DNA from: Nocardia cerradoensis NBRC 101014
GTDB lineage: Bacteria > Actinomycetota > Actinomycetes > Mycobacteriales > Mycobacteriaceae
Assembly (NCBI RefSeq): GCF_000308535.1
Contig: NZ_BAFW01000382.1
Span: forward strand, 1 to 42,531
Direction: 5' to 3'
Length of the DNA stretch: 42,531 bases
Shown here: in pieces, positions 1 to 8,884 of the stretch
How the letters are laid out: each line of letters opens with the position of its first letter
Numbering within the stretch: position 1 is the first letter of the stretch
The notes under the pieces: generated by a model
Told to the model about the DNA's origin: nothing
Databases searched by the model: none
What the model saw: the letters and a program-made list of their open reading frames with translations, nothing else
Translations under genes and position numbers: made by a program

Positions 1-1
1 G

Positions 2-364
2 TTCTCCGGGATGTGGGATCCGCAGACCCAGACCGCGACCGCGAAGATCATTCTCGAGCTGACGCCGCACCGGCAGTACACCCGGGCGGACTGCCCGCGT
101 TACGGCGACCTCGCGGGGCCGAGCTGCACCACCGGCCCGCCAGGAGGTCCCACCATCATCGGGCCGAACGCAGCACCCGCCAGCAGCCCCACGTTGATCG
201 GCGGGAACGTCGGCGAATCGGGCAGCCGGCAGGAACAGGAACGAATAGCCTCGATCCTCGGCGGTCTGCCGAACGCGGCGGCCGATATTCTGTTCGGCCC
301 GCTGCTGCGCGGCAACAACGCCGAGGTACGGCCCGCACCGGACGCCGCGGGAGGTCCGCGATGA
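2..364 (+). CDS. mceA: MceA-type protein, C-terminal part (5' end outside window)
   Basis: The reading frame is open from the first bases and ends in a TGA that overlaps the next start codon (ATGA). About 120 residues are visible. They contain the Gly/Pro-rich linker and the final SRQEQERIASILGG-like segment found near the C-terminus of MceA proteins, the first substrate-binding subunit of Mce lipid importers. The MCE domain and membrane anchor must lie upstream of the window. Identification rests mainly on position directly before mceB-F and on this tail. The paralogous mce operon number cannot be decided. Confidence 0.8.
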   Translation, partial: FSGMWDPQTQTATAKIILELTPHRQYTRADCPRYGDLAGPSCTTGPPGGPTIIGPNAAPASSPTLIGGNVGESGSRQEQERIASILGGLPNAAADILFGPLLRGNNAEVRPAPDAAGGPR

Positions 365-1398
365 GCTACCGCAAACCGCTGATCGTTCTGATCGTCTTCC
401 TGGTTGTCTCCATCGGCCTGACCTGGACGATGTATGTGACCCTGGCACGCAGCGTGAGCGGGCGGACCGAGCCCTACTCCGCGATCTTCACCGACGTGTC
501 CGGCCTGCACGCGGGTGACGATGTTCGGATGGCCGGGGTACGGGTGGGCCGGGTGCAGGCAGTCGACCTCGACGGCATCCGGGCCGAGGTCACCTTCGAG
601 GTCCAGCAGGGACAGCGGCTGTACGGCAACACCGCGGCGTCGGTCACCTACCAGAACCTGATCGGCCAGCGATATCTCGGATTGTCGTTGCGGGACTTCG
701 GCGAACCCGGTGTGCTGCCGCCCGGCAGCCGTATCCCGGTCGAGCACACCGAACCGTCGTTCGATATTTCCAAGCTGCTCAACGGTTTCGAGCCGCTGTT
801 CAGCATGCTGGATCCACAGCAGATCGACAACATCAGCGCGGCGGTGGTCCGGGCGCTGCAGGGCGACGACGGCGCGATCACCACGCTCATCGCCGAGACC
901 GCCTCGCTCGCACAGGCTTTCGCCGGGCCGGATCAGATTCTGGGGCAGGTCATAGACAACCTCAGCGGGGTGGTCGGTGACCTGTCGCGACAGAGCGGGA
1001 ATCTGCGCACGATACTGCAACAGACCCACCGGATATTCGACGGTCTGGCACAGCAGCGCGACCAGTTGTTCGGCCAGATCGACGCCATCTCCGGCACCTT
1101 GAGCCGGGCGGCGGCCGTGGTGCGGGGCGCGAGTCCGGCACTGAATCACATCGTCGACCGCGACCCGGGATTCGCCCAGCACTTCATCGACAACAAGGAC
1201 AAGTTCGCATACCTGGGCTTCAACCTGCCGCTGCTGCTCAAGGGTCTGGCGCGCATCACCGACAACGGCGCCTATCTGGACGCCTATGTCTGTGACGTGA
1301 GGGTCGGCATGATCCCCGGGATCGACCCGCTGATCGCGACGATTCTCGGACAGGGCACACCCAGCGGCAAGGTCGAGCATTCGGGAATCTGCAGGTGA
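361..1398 (+). CDS. mceB: MceB-type protein, Mce lipid import complex
   Basis: 345 residues. A single N-terminal membrane anchor lies at about residues 7-29, followed by an MCE/MlaD domain at about 36-115 (segments such as DVSGLHAGDDVRMAGVRVG and NLIGQRYLGL) and a long helical C-terminal region. In Mce systems six such proteins form a heterohexameric tunnel that passes lipids or sterols from the outer envelope to the YrbE permeases. I chose ATG 361 because it overlaps the mceA stop and directly precedes the membrane anchor. The frame is also open further upstream, but that part reads as antisense-like Arg-rich sequence. The gene is translationally coupled to its neighbours. Confidence 0.92.
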   Translation: MSYRKPLIVLIVFLVVSIGLTWTMYVTLARSVSGRTEPYSAIFTDVSGLHAGDDVRMAGVRVGRVQAVDLDGIRAEVTFEVQQGQRLYGNTAASVTYQNLIGQRYLGLSLRDFGEPGVLPPGSRIPVEHTEPSFDISKLLNGFEPLFSMLDPQQIDNISAAVVRALQGDDGAITTLIAETASLAQAFAGPDQILGQVIDNLSGVVGDLSRQSGNLRTILQQTHRIFDGLAQQRDQLFGQIDAISGTLSRAAAVVRGASPALNHIVDRDPGFAQHFIDNKDKFAYLGFNLPLLLKGLARITDNGAYLDAYVCDVRVGMIPGIDPLIATILGQGTPSGKVEHSGICR

Positions 1399-2459
1399 GG
1401 CAGTTCATGAGACACGCAGTAGCCCGGATCTGGGCACGTCGGCCGACCCGGCCACTCGAGGAGTACAGCGCACTTCGGATCGGACTCGCCGCCGTCGTGG
1501 TCCTCGCGGCGGTCGTCGGCGGCACCGTCTTCGTGAACTCGCGACATCTCGGCCGAGAGACCTACCGGGCGGATTTCGCTCAGGCCGCCGGGGTCGGTGC
1601 CGGTGACGGTGTGACCCTGGCCGGTATCGAGGTCGGCACCGTCACCGGCACCCGACTGGCCGGGGACCACGTGGTCGTGACGATGAAGCTGCGGCGCGGG
1701 CTGCCGCTGGGCGCCGACACCGGAGCGGCCATCAAACTGACGACGCTGCTGGGTTCTCGCTACGTCGAGCTCCGCCCCGCCGGCCCGGGACATGTGGCGG
1801 GGAACGCAATCGCGCTGGCGCACACCGAAGTTCCCTACGACCTCGAGACCGCCTTGCAGAACGCCACCACTACGTTCAGCGGAATCGACGCCGATCGGAT
1901 CGCCCAGGCGATGAGTGCATTGACCGATCAACTGCGCGGCACTCCGGTCGTGGTGCCGGAGACGCTGCACAACATCAACACTCTCGCCTCGGTCATCGGC
2001 AACCGGCGTGCCCAGCTCGGGCAGCTTCTCACCAGTACCGACCAGGTCACCACGGTGCTGCGTGACCAGCAGCGGGAGCTGGCGGGGATGATCGATCAAG
2101 GGCGAAACGTGCTGCAACAGATCATTTCCCGGCAACAGGCCTTCGTGGGACTGCTCAATGCCGCCACCGGCTTGGTACAGGAACTGAAGCCCATCGCGGT
2201 GGACGATCAGCCCGAGATCCAGCAACTGCTCGACAATCTGTCGCAGATGATTGGAATGTTCGCCGGGCACGACGATCTGCTTCGCAATATTCTGCAGATT
2301 CTCCCGGTGCCGTGGCGGCTGTTCGCGAATGCCACCGGCACCGGTCCGGAACTGGTAGGCAACGGTCCCGACGGCGCCTTCATCGACTCCTTCATGTGCG
2401 CGCTGAGCGGATACGCGCAGAAGGTCGGCAAACCCACATATCTGCAGGACTGCAAATGA
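1395..2459 (+). CDS. mceC: MceC-type protein, Mce lipid import complex
   Basis: 354 residues from a GTG start that overlaps the mceB stop (GTGA); an in-frame ATG at 1407 is the alternative. The N-terminal membrane segment is at about residues 28-47 and the MCE domain at about 55-130 (AAGVGAGDGVTLAGIEVGTV, then LLGSRYVELRP). A helical rod follows. The third position in the operon and the length fit MceC. The C-terminus ends in a Cys-containing segment (FMCALSG...YLQDCK), a common feature of MceC proteins. Confidence 0.9.
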   Translation: MRQFMRHAVARIWARRPTRPLEEYSALRIGLAAVVVLAAVVGGTVFVNSRHLGRETYRADFAQAAGVGAGDGVTLAGIEVGTVTGTRLAGDHVVVTMKLRRGLPLGADTGAAIKLTTLLGSRYVELRPAGPGHVAGNAIALAHTEVPYDLETALQNATTTFSGIDADRIAQAMSALTDQLRGTPVVVPETLHNINTLASVIGNRRAQLGQLLTSTDQVTTVLRDQQRELAGMIDQGRNVLQQIISRQQAFVGLLNAATGLVQELKPIAVDDQPEIQQLLDNLSQMIGMFAGHDDLLRNILQILPVPWRLFANATGTGPELVGNGPDGAFIDSFMCALSGYAQKVGKPTYLQDCK

Positions 2460-3571
2460 CGAAAATCTGTCGAGCAGTGCGGCTTTCGGTGCTGGTGATC
2501 GTCGGTGCCGCACTGGCCGGATGTGCGAGCGGCCCGATCGCCGGCGTCACCGACCCGACAATCACCCTGACCGCGCAGTTCCCGAGCACGAGCGGGCTCT
2601 ACGTGGGAAATTCGGTCGATGTGCTGGGGATGCGGGTAGGCAAGGTGGTCGCCCTCACCGATCACGCCACTCGCGTGGATGTCACCATGAAGGTCGACAA
2701 ATGGATCAAGATCCCGGCCGGCGCCCAGGCGGTGACCGTCTCGGACTCCCTGCTCACCGATCGCCACATCGAACTCACACCGGTCTACCGGCAAGGTCCG
2801 GTACTGCACGACGGCGCGGTGCTCGGACTCGACCACACCAAGGTCCCCGTCGAATTCGACAGTCTGCTGGCGATGGGCGACAAACTCGCCACCTCACTCG
2901 GCGGGGACGGGAAGGGGCAGGGGCCGGTCGCGGGACTGCTGGATGTCGGCTCACAGATCGCGGTGGGCAACGGAAACGACCTGCGGGACGCGATGAGCGA
3001 GCTGTCGCGTGCATTGCGGCTGGGCCCGGACAACGGACAGGCGACCCGTTCCGCGGTGACTCGGATCGTTCAGAACCTCGATACGCTCACCGCGGCGGCG
3101 TCGCGCAACGACAAGGCTTTGCGCGAATTCGGTTCGGGCCTGCACACTCTCAGCGAAATACTGGCCGATCAGAATCTCGGATCCGGCGATACCGGGACGA
3201 AACTGAATCAGATCGTCGTCGCGATTTCCGGTCTGCTGGAGCGCAATCGAGGCGCGCTGCACAATCTGGCGTCGAACGCGGGCACCACGACGAAATCACT
3301 GGCCGACTACAACGACAACCTCGCCGAATTCCTCGACGTCTTCCCGCTGGTGACCGACAACGCCTACAACGCGATCGACCAGAACATCGGTGCTCTGCGT
3401 GGCACCGTAGGCCTCGACAAGTTCTTCCTCGACGGGCAGATGCTGAAGGAGGCCTGCAATCTGCTCGGCCTGAGAGAGCTCGGCTGCGCGACCGGAACCC
3501 CGCGGGACATGGGTCCGGATTTCGGACTCGGCCAGATGCTGTCGGCCATCGCGGGCGTACCGCCGAAGTAG
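2456..3571 (+). CDS. mceD: MceD-type protein with a lipoprotein signal
   Basis: 371 residues. The start ATG 2456 overlaps the mceC stop (ATGA). The N-terminus is a short basic stretch, a hydrophobic core and a clear lipobox LAGC with Cys23, so the protein should be lipid-anchored rather than membrane-spanning. The MCE domain follows (FPSTSGLYVGNSVDVLGMRVG, about residues 40-115), then a helical region. In the best-known mycobacterial operons the lipoprotein is the fifth subunit; here the fourth also carries a lipobox. A 25-bp gap holding GTAGGAG-like ribosome-binding sequence separates it from mceE. Confidence 0.88.
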   Translation: MTKICRAVRLSVLVIVGAALAGCASGPIAGVTDPTITLTAQFPSTSGLYVGNSVDVLGMRVGKVVALTDHATRVDVTMKVDKWIKIPAGAQAVTVSDSLLTDRHIELTPVYRQGPVLHDGAVLGLDHTKVPVEFDSLLAMGDKLATSLGGDGKGQGPVAGLLDVGSQIAVGNGNDLRDAMSELSRALRLGPDNGQATRSAVTRIVQNLDTLTAAASRNDKALREFGSGLHTLSEILADQNLGSGDTGTKLNQIVVAISGLLERNRGALHNLASNAGTTTKSLADYNDNLAEFLDVFPLVTDNAYNAIDQNIGALRGTVGLDKFFLDGQMLKEACNLLGLRELGCATGTPRDMGPDFGLGQMLSAIAGVPPK

Positions 3572-3596
3572 CAGGCGAAGGCGAAGTAGGAGAACG

Positions 3597-4721
3597 ATGT
3601 TCGATTCGAGGCAACGCACACCACGGCACCGGCCGGCCGCCGTCGCTGTCGTCCTGGCGGTATCGGCGGCCACCTGGTCGGCCTCTGGATGTGCGGCGAG
3701 CCTGGACCGCCTCCCACTGCCGGCGCCGACCGTTGCGGGCTACCGAGTGACCGCTACCTTCGCCAATGCACTCAACCTGCCCACCAAGGCGAAGGTCCGG
3801 CTCAACGGCGCCGATATCGGCCAGGTCGAATCGATGCGGGCCGAAAATTACACGGCCGTGGTGGCGATGCGTATCCGATCCGGGGTGCTACTACCCGCCG
3901 GTACCACCGCCGAACTGCGCTCCGCCACGCCGATGGGTGATGTCTTCGTGGCACTGACACCCCCGGCACACCCCGAGCCGGGCGCTCCGGCACTCGGTGA
4001 CGGTGCGAGTATTCCCTTGCGGGCGACATCGGCGGCCGCGACCATCGAAGAGGTACTGACGAAGGCATCGCTACTGGTCAATGGCGGTGCGATCGAGAAC
4101 GTGACAAGTCTGGCCAACAGCCTCGGGCAGTCGGTCGGCGGACGGGGCGATCGGCTCGCCGCCATGATCCGCCAGACCCGCGACCTGGTGAACAATCTGG
4201 CGGCTCGCTCGGACCGTATTCGCGAGATCCTGGCGACCGCCGGCGATCTGAGTGCGGCCGCGGCCGCACAGCGCGCCGACATCGACGACGCGATGTCGGC
4301 GGCCGGACCGGCATTGCAGGTCGTGGGCGACAACACCCAGCAGTTGGTCGATCTGACCGGACAGGTGAACCGAATCGCGCAGGAACTCGGCAAATACCCG
4401 TCGATCAACGGGACCAGCGACCGCAGCATCGTCGAGTCCGTGAACATGCTCGCCGCCGGGTTGAATGCCGCCGCTACCGACCCCGGTGCCGATCTCGACA
4501 ACCTGAACACCATCATTCCGATCATCTTGAAGGTCACCGACGCCTCATCGGCGCACGTGACAGTCGATGTCGTCCGTCTGGCGGCGGGTGCGGTCGCCGA
4601 TCCGAACACTCCCGCCGATTCCGGTGCCCGACCACCCGACGGGTCGGATTGGACCAATTTCATCGGCTCGCTGAGCTACACACTCAACCGGTTGAAGAGC
4701 AAAGTCGAGCCGCCGCGATGA
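3597..4721 (+). CDS. mceE: MceE-type lipoprotein (LprK-like), Mce lipid import complex
   Basis: 374 residues starting at ATG 3597 after a GTAGGAGAACG ribosome-binding region. The signal peptide ends in a lipobox-like ASGC with Cys32. The MCE domain is at about residues 45-120 (NALNLPTKAKVRLNGADIGQV). The remainder is predicted helical with heptad-like repeats. In Mtb-type operons this fifth subunit is the Lpr lipoprotein and is needed for complex assembly; that role is inferred here from position. The stop overlaps the mceF start. Confidence 0.9.
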   Translation: MFDSRQRTPRHRPAAVAVVLAVSAATWSASGCAASLDRLPLPAPTVAGYRVTATFANALNLPTKAKVRLNGADIGQVESMRAENYTAVVAMRIRSGVLLPAGTTAELRSATPMGDVFVALTPPAHPEPGAPALGDGASIPLRATSAAATIEEVLTKASLLVNGGAIENVTSLANSLGQSVGGRGDRLAAMIRQTRDLVNNLAARSDRIREILATAGDLSAAAAAQRADIDDAMSAAGPALQVVGDNTQQLVDLTGQVNRIAQELGKYPSINGTSDRSIVESVNMLAAGLNAAATDPGADLDNLNTIIPIILKVTDASSAHVTVDVVRLAAGAVADPNTPADSGARPPDGSDWTNFIGSLSYTLNRLKSKVEPPR

Positions 4722-5995
4722 GGACGATCTCGATGAGTGCCGCGCTGGAACCACCGGCGCGAGCGGTGGTGTTCACGGCACGGCAGATGTCCAGGCATCG
4801 AATCCTGACATCGTGTGTCTCCCTGCTGGTGGTGTTGGTCCTCGCCGTCGGATATCTGCTGCTCGGCTCGCTCCAGGTCGATCCGATGCGATCGAATTAC
4901 CGGGTGCGGATCGCGTTGGCGCAATCCGGCGGTCTGCTTCCCGGGCAGGACGTCACCCTGCGCGGCGTGCGGATCGGGCGCGTGCGCTCGGTCGACGCGG
5001 ACAGCAGTGGGGTCGTCGCGGTCGCCGCCATCGACTCCCGTACCCGGATTCCCGTTCACACTCACGTGCGGGTGGCATCCCTGTCGGCCGCCGGTGAGCA
5101 GTACCTCGATTTCCGCCCCGAGTCCGATGCCGGTCCCTATCTGTCCGACGACGCTGTGATCGACCAGCGCGACACCTCGACGCCGACCACATTGGCAGAA
5201 CTGCTGGACAGCCTCAACGGCACCTTGACGCAGGTCGACCCGGCGAAGATCGAAGCGATCGTGCGCGAGCTCGGCATGAGCTCGGCCGGGCCGGACAAAC
5301 TGGCGGCAGTCGTCGACGGCGGCATGTTCATGCTGTCGACTCTGGATTCGATACTGCCGCAAACAGTTTCGCTGCTGCACAACAGCAAGGCTGTCCTCAC
5401 CGCAGTGGGCGAGACGGCGCCCGGGCTGCAGTCGACCGCCCAGAATCTGTCCACGACGATGGCGGGAGTTTCCGCGATGACCGGTGGCTACCAGGATCTT
5501 CTCGGTAACACCCCCGGCGCTCTCACCGCAGTGGATTCGCTCATCGCCGACAACTCATCCACCATGGTGCAGTTGCTCGGCAACCTCACCACCACCGCGC
5601 AGATGGCCTACGTGCACACTCCCGCACTCCAGGAGTTCTTCTTCCCACAGCAACGCACCGGCTCGACCCTCGATGCCATCGGTACCGGCCTGCACGACGG
5701 CGCCGCCTGGGCACTGGTGAGCGCGTACCCGAAGTATTCCTGTGATTACGATCTGCCTCGGTTACCGGGCTCCGTTCCGAACTATCCGGAACCGTATCTG
5801 AACGCACGGTGTACCGACCCGGATCCGGCCGTCCTGCCACGTGGCGCCGCGAACGCACCCCGCCCGCCCGGTGACAACACCTCCGCCGCGCCACCCGGTG
5901 CGGATCCCCGGCAGCGCGCCGATCCCACACCGAGGGGCCTGCTCACCTACGACGGCGGGCCGGCGAGCCGAGGCAATATACCGCCGCCGAAATGA
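4718..5995 (+). CDS. mceF: MceF-type protein, last gene of the mce operon
   Basis: 425 residues from ATG 4718, which overlaps the mceE stop (ATGA). The membrane anchor is at about residues 29-50. The MCE domain is at about 57-135 (SGGLLPGQDVTLRGVRIGRV, then AAGEQYLDFRP). A helical domain and a conserved Cys-bearing segment (AYPKYSCDYDLPR) follow. The last 50 or so residues are rich in Pro, Gly and Ala and are probably a disordered tail. It ends the + strand mce transcription unit, and the next gene is convergent, 38 bp away. Confidence 0.9.
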   Translation: MRTISMSAALEPPARAVVFTARQMSRHRILTSCVSLLVVLVLAVGYLLLGSLQVDPMRSNYRVRIALAQSGGLLPGQDVTLRGVRIGRVRSVDADSSGVVAVAAIDSRTRIPVHTHVRVASLSAAGEQYLDFRPESDAGPYLSDDAVIDQRDTSTPTTLAELLDSLNGTLTQVDPAKIEAIVRELGMSSAGPDKLAAVVDGGMFMLSTLDSILPQTVSLLHNSKAVLTAVGETAPGLQSTAQNLSTTMAGVSAMTGGYQDLLGNTPGALTAVDSLIADNSSTMVQLLGNLTTTAQMAYVHTPALQEFFFPQQRTGSTLDAIGTGLHDGAAWALVSAYPKYSCDYDLPRLPGSVPNYPEPYLNARCTDPDPAVLPRGAANAPRPPGDNTSAAPPGADPRQRADPTPRGLLTYDGGPASRGNIPPPK

Positions 5996-6033
5996 GACCA
6001 CCGGTCCCGCAGCGTGTGTCGCCGCGGCGGTCC

Positions 6034-6591
6034 TCAGATGCTCTTTGAAAAACCTGGTGCGATGAACTGCCGAATCATGTCGTATTCGGTGTCGGGGTCC
6101 TTGATCGGCCAGCGCCACAGTGCGAATACCACCCGGACGAGCCATTGCGCCGCCGCGGGCTCACGCATGGGGCGGCCGAGCATCTGTTGGGCGAGACCTT
6201 CGACGATCGTCGATTCGATGAGCCACTCACCCTCGTGCTTGTTCATCATCGCGTGCATCATCATCGGGCCCAAGGGGTCGGATCGGATGCGGTCCAGGGA
6301 AACGACGATGGCGGTGACGATGCGATCCGTGCCGTCGAGATCATCGATGCTACTTCTGACCAGCTCGACGATCCGCGCGGAGAACAGCGTGAGCACGACC
6401 TCGCGAATCGCCGCTTTACCGCCCGCGTGACGATAGATGGTGGCCGGCGAGCAATGGATCTTCCTGGCGAGTGCGTCGATACTGAACTTGTCGAAACCGT
6501 CGCGCGCGATGAGTTCGGCCGCGGCGGCGTAGATACGCTCCGACGCCTCGCTGCCGCGATCGCGCCCGATCAACCAATCCCTGGACGTCAC
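6034..6591 (-). CDS. TetR family transcriptional regulator
   Basis: 185 residues from GTG 6591. The TetR_N helix-turn-helix is at about residues 17-62 (AAAELIARDGFDKFSIDALA, then CSPATIYRHAGGK). The ligand-binding domain that follows is variable and unassigned. The start lies 6 bp after the stop of the second TetR gene and is preceded by an AGAAGGA-like ribosome-binding site, so the two regulators are probably one transcript. It is convergent with mceF. Its target could be the mce operon or the membrane operon at 7.4-9.8 kb; the sequence does not decide. Confidence 0.88.
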   Translation of the reverse strand: MTSRDWLIGRDRGSEASERIYAAAAELIARDGFDKFSIDALARKIHCSPATIYRHAGGKAAIREVVLTLFSARIVELVRSSIDDLDGTDRIVTAIVVSLDRIRSDPLGPMMMHAMMNKHEGEWLIESTIVEGLAQQMLGRPMREPAAAQWLVRVVFALWRWPIKDPDTEYDMIRQFIAPGFSKSI

Positions 6592-6597
6592 AGTCGA

Positions 6598-7248
6598 TCA
6601 ATCCTTCTCTGCGAGTGCCTCGACGATGGCGGTGACCTGAGGCGCCAGTATCGGTGTCAGTGGCTGTTCGCCGAATCCCGAAGCGGCCCAGCAGCGTACG
6701 CCGTCGCCGACGAATACTTGTGCGATGCGCGCTGCTCGCACCACGTCGAGTCCGGCAGGAAGTTTGCCATCGCGTTGTGCTTGCCGGAACGGCTCCAGGA
6801 ACAGGTAGGCGAGATCGGCCTCGGTGGCGCCGCCGGCGAGCGCGCGCCGCTCGAGCCGATATGCCTCGAGTACCGTCTCGAAAACCAGTTCCGGCGGATA
6901 GATACGGGCTCCTCGTTCGAGGGTTTCGACGACGGCGGTGACAACATCGATCAGCTCGTAAGGGCCGGATACCACGACCTCGGCGGCGCGGTGGGCGTCA
7001 TCCATCGTCAGTGTCTCTGCCTCGAGCAGCACATCCTCTCGGCGCGCGAAGTACACGTAGAAGAGTGCCTTCGACACACCCGCCGCCTTGGCGATGTCGG
7101 TGACCGTGGTGTCGGCGAATCCTTTGGTGCGCCACAGCGCCATCGCCGCCTGAATGATCGCCTCCCGGCTGGCCTGCGAGCGTGCACGCACGGGAACGGC
7201 ACGCTTCTGACTACCGTCACTATCGGAACTCGACGAAACATGCGCCAT
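6598..7248 (-). CDS. TetR family transcriptional regulator, probable repressor of the divergent membrane operon
   Basis: 216 residues from ATG 7248; an ATG at 7272 would add 8 residues. The N-terminal arm is Ser-rich, and the TetR_N domain follows at about residues 24-70 (AAMALWRTKGFADTTVTDIA, then GVSKALFYVYFARRED). It is the first gene of a two-regulator unit read away from the operon at 7374. A 12-bp palindrome TGAC-N4-GTCA occurs once in the divergent intergenic region and once inside its own first codons, the arrangement expected for autoregulation. The ligand is unknown. Confidence 0.88.
   Translation of the reverse strand: MAHVSSSSDSDGSQKRAVPVRARSQASREAIIQAAMALWRTKGFADTTVTDIAKAAGVSKALFYVYFARREDVLLEAETLTMDDAHRAAEVVVSGPYELIDVVTAVVETLERGARIYPPELVFETVLEAYRLERRALAGGATEADLAYLFLEPFRQAQRDGKLPAGLDVVRAARIAQVFVGDGVRCWAASGFGEQPLTPILAPQVTAIVEALAEKD
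7208..7219. promoter_or_regulatory. Candidate TetR operator, copy 1 (TGACTACCGTCA)
   Basis: A palindrome with arms TGAC/GTCA and a 4-bp spacer. It is identical over all 12 bases, spacer included, to the copy 69 bp further on. This copy lies inside the 5' coding part of the divergent TetR gene, encoding Asp-Gly-Ser-Gln. Identity of the non-symmetric spacer makes the pair unlikely to be pure chance. Binding is inferred. Confidence 0.5.
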
Positions 7249-7276
7249 ATCAGTGACTCTACTCCACTTCAAACAT

Positions 7277-7288
7277 TGACTACCGTCA
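7277..7288. promoter_or_regulatory. Candidate TetR operator, copy 2 (TGACTACCGTCA)
   Basis: The second exact copy of the TGAC-N4-GTCA palindrome. It lies in the intergenic region between the TetR gene (start 7248) and the membrane operon (start 7374), where a repressor could block both promoters. A TTGACT hexamer overlaps it, so it may cover a -35 element, but I found no convincing -10 at the right distance. Confidence 0.55.
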
Positions 7289-7373
7289 GATTGACTGCGA
7301 TGCTTGCGATGTAGTCGAGGCGCGGCGGCCGTCTATTCGACGATCGGGCGCACCCCCTGAGGGGAGAGAACCG

Positions 7374-8117
7374 TTGCAAGATTCGATCGCGAACGAGGAT
7401 CCCGTGCTGAGCACGAATCTTCGTGCGCAGCAGGCCATTCTGTGGTCCACGCCGGTGATCGCACTGGTTCTGCTGGTGCTCTTCGCCGCATTTCCCGGAT
7501 TCGTTCCGCCGATGTCGCCGAATATGACCGCGGCGCAAGTGGCGCAGTTCTACGCGGACAACACCGCGTTGATTCGCTTCAGTCAGGTCGGGTTCAACCT
7601 GTTCGGTGTGCTGATCGTGCCGTTCTTCGTATTGATCATGGGCCGGATGACACGCATGGGCGGCCAGAGCCACATCTTCGCGTTCTCGTATCTGGGAGCG
7701 ATCGTCGCCGGAGTCACCTTGTTCGCGTTGTCGAACATCGTCTTCGGTGTCGCGGCCTTCCGCCCCGACCGGGGACCGGAACTGGTGCAGACACTCAACG
7801 ATCTGGCCTGGATTCTGTTCATCGCGCCGATCGGAATGCTCCTGGCGCAGTTCGTATTACTGGCTCTGGCAGTCCATTTCGACGACGGGGAACGGCCGGT
7901 GTTCCCGAAATGGGTCGCACCCTATTCGCTGGTCACCGCGGTGGCGATGGCGCCGTCGGCGGGTGCGGCGGTGTTCCGCGACGGCCCGCTGGCATGGGAC
8001 GGGTTCATCTCGTTCTGGTTGCGCAACAGCGCCTTCGCCGTGTTCGTCGTGGTGATGTTCTTCCTGGTGCGCGCCGCTCTGGGACGCCAGGCTCGGGACG
8101 AAGCGGGTGTGCCGTGA
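7374..8117 (+). CDS. Multi-pass membrane protein of unknown function, first gene of oxidase-accessory-like operon
   Basis: 247 residues from TTG 7374, chosen because GGGGAGAG lies 6-13 bases before it. About six hydrophobic segments are visible (near residues 21-43, 70-92, 100-125, 140-170, 180-200 and 210-235). I do not recognise a named family. It is paralogous to the next gene: both have an FRP-[DG]-R-x-P motif, a VFPKW motif and an F-x-x-G-x-x-AW-[DN]-G segment before the last membrane helix. The neighbours are oxidase subunit III- and IV-like genes, so a role beside a terminal oxidase or similar membrane redox complex is possible. Confidence 0.75.
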   Translation: MQDSIANEDPVLSTNLRAQQAILWSTPVIALVLLVLFAAFPGFVPPMSPNMTAAQVAQFYADNTALIRFSQVGFNLFGVLIVPFFVLIMGRMTRMGGQSHIFAFSYLGAIVAGVTLFALSNIVFGVAAFRPDRGPELVQTLNDLAWILFIAPIGMLLAQFVLLALAVHFDDGERPVFPKWVAPYSLVTAVAMAPSAGAAVFRDGPLAWDGFISFWLRNSAFAVFVVVMFFLVRAALGRQARDEAGVP

Positions 8118-8884
8118 CCACGACCTCGGGCCGCCCGGTGGATGTCGACGCCGGGATTCGCGCGCGGAGAAGCGGACTCGACGTGTGGATCACCTTCTGG
8201 ACGTTCGCCGTCTTCTATGCGGTGCTCTCGATCGGCGTCGTCTTCTTCGGGCGGGCAACTCCGCCGCCTCGGCCGGATGTGACAGATCTGCAGGTGCAGG
8301 AGTGGTTCGACAAGCACCAGCTGGGGATCCAGATCGGTTTCTGCGCGCTGTTGGTGCTCGCGGGCGGAGCCGCGGTGTCCAACGGCATCATCGGCTACTT
8401 CATGAAGCGGATGTCATCGGGCCCGATGCTGGCATATGCCTACATCGCCGGGATGGGAGTCGGTGCGGTCCCCGGTTTCCAGCTGCTGCTGGTGTGCTGG
8501 CTGACGGCAACGTTCCGGCCGGGCCGCGATCCGGCGATCCAGCACACGCTCTACGACTTGGGGATGTTGTCCTACAACGGCTCGCTGGGCTGCTTCACCG
8601 CCGCTTATACCGTGCTGGCCATTGCCATTCTCTACGACCGCAACCGAGTATTTCCGAAGTGGTTTGCCTATATTTCGGTATGGCAGGTCGTCACCGAGGT
8701 TTTAGCGACCCAGATGTGGGTGTTTCATTCGGGTGCTTTCGCCTGGAACGGAATGATCACCTTCTACGTGGCGATCATTGTGTTCGCATTGTGGGTGGGA
8801 TGTCTGTTGCCGATTCTGCACAACGCCACCCGTGCCGAGGGTAGTAACGCCCGGCCGCTCTACACCGGCAAGGGGGTGGCCTGA
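8114..8884 (+). CDS. Multi-pass membrane protein, paralogue of the preceding gene
   Basis: 256 residues from GTG 8114, which overlaps the upstream stop (GTGA). About six membrane segments. It shares with its neighbour the FRPGRDP, VFPKWF and AWNGMITF motifs, so the two genes probably arose by tandem duplication and may form a heterodimer. It holds no conserved cluster of metal-ligand histidines of a catalytic oxidase subunit. Its stop overlaps the start of the subunit III-like gene, so translation is coupled through the operon. Confidence 0.75.
   Translation: MTTTSGRPVDVDAGIRARRSGLDVWITFWTFAVFYAVLSIGVVFFGRATPPPRPDVTDLQVQEWFDKHQLGIQIGFCALLVLAGGAAVSNGIIGYFMKRMSSGPMLAYAYIAGMGVGAVPGFQLLLVCWLTATFRPGRDPAIQHTLYDLGMLSYNGSLGCFTAAYTVLAIAILYDRNRVFPKWFAYISVWQVVTEVLATQMWVFHSGAFAWNGMITFYVAIIVFALWVGCLLPILHNATRAEGSNARPLYTGKGVA

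Noticed and set aside
100..1380. Long minus-strand open frames opposite the mce genes (and similar frames elsewhere)
   Set aside because: They mirror real genes in high-GC DNA, have Arg/Pro-rich or His/Gln-rich composition, no domain patterns and no ribosome-binding sites.
5996..6033. Terminator between mceF and the convergent TetR gene
   Set aside because: Only 4-bp stems and no T-run are present.
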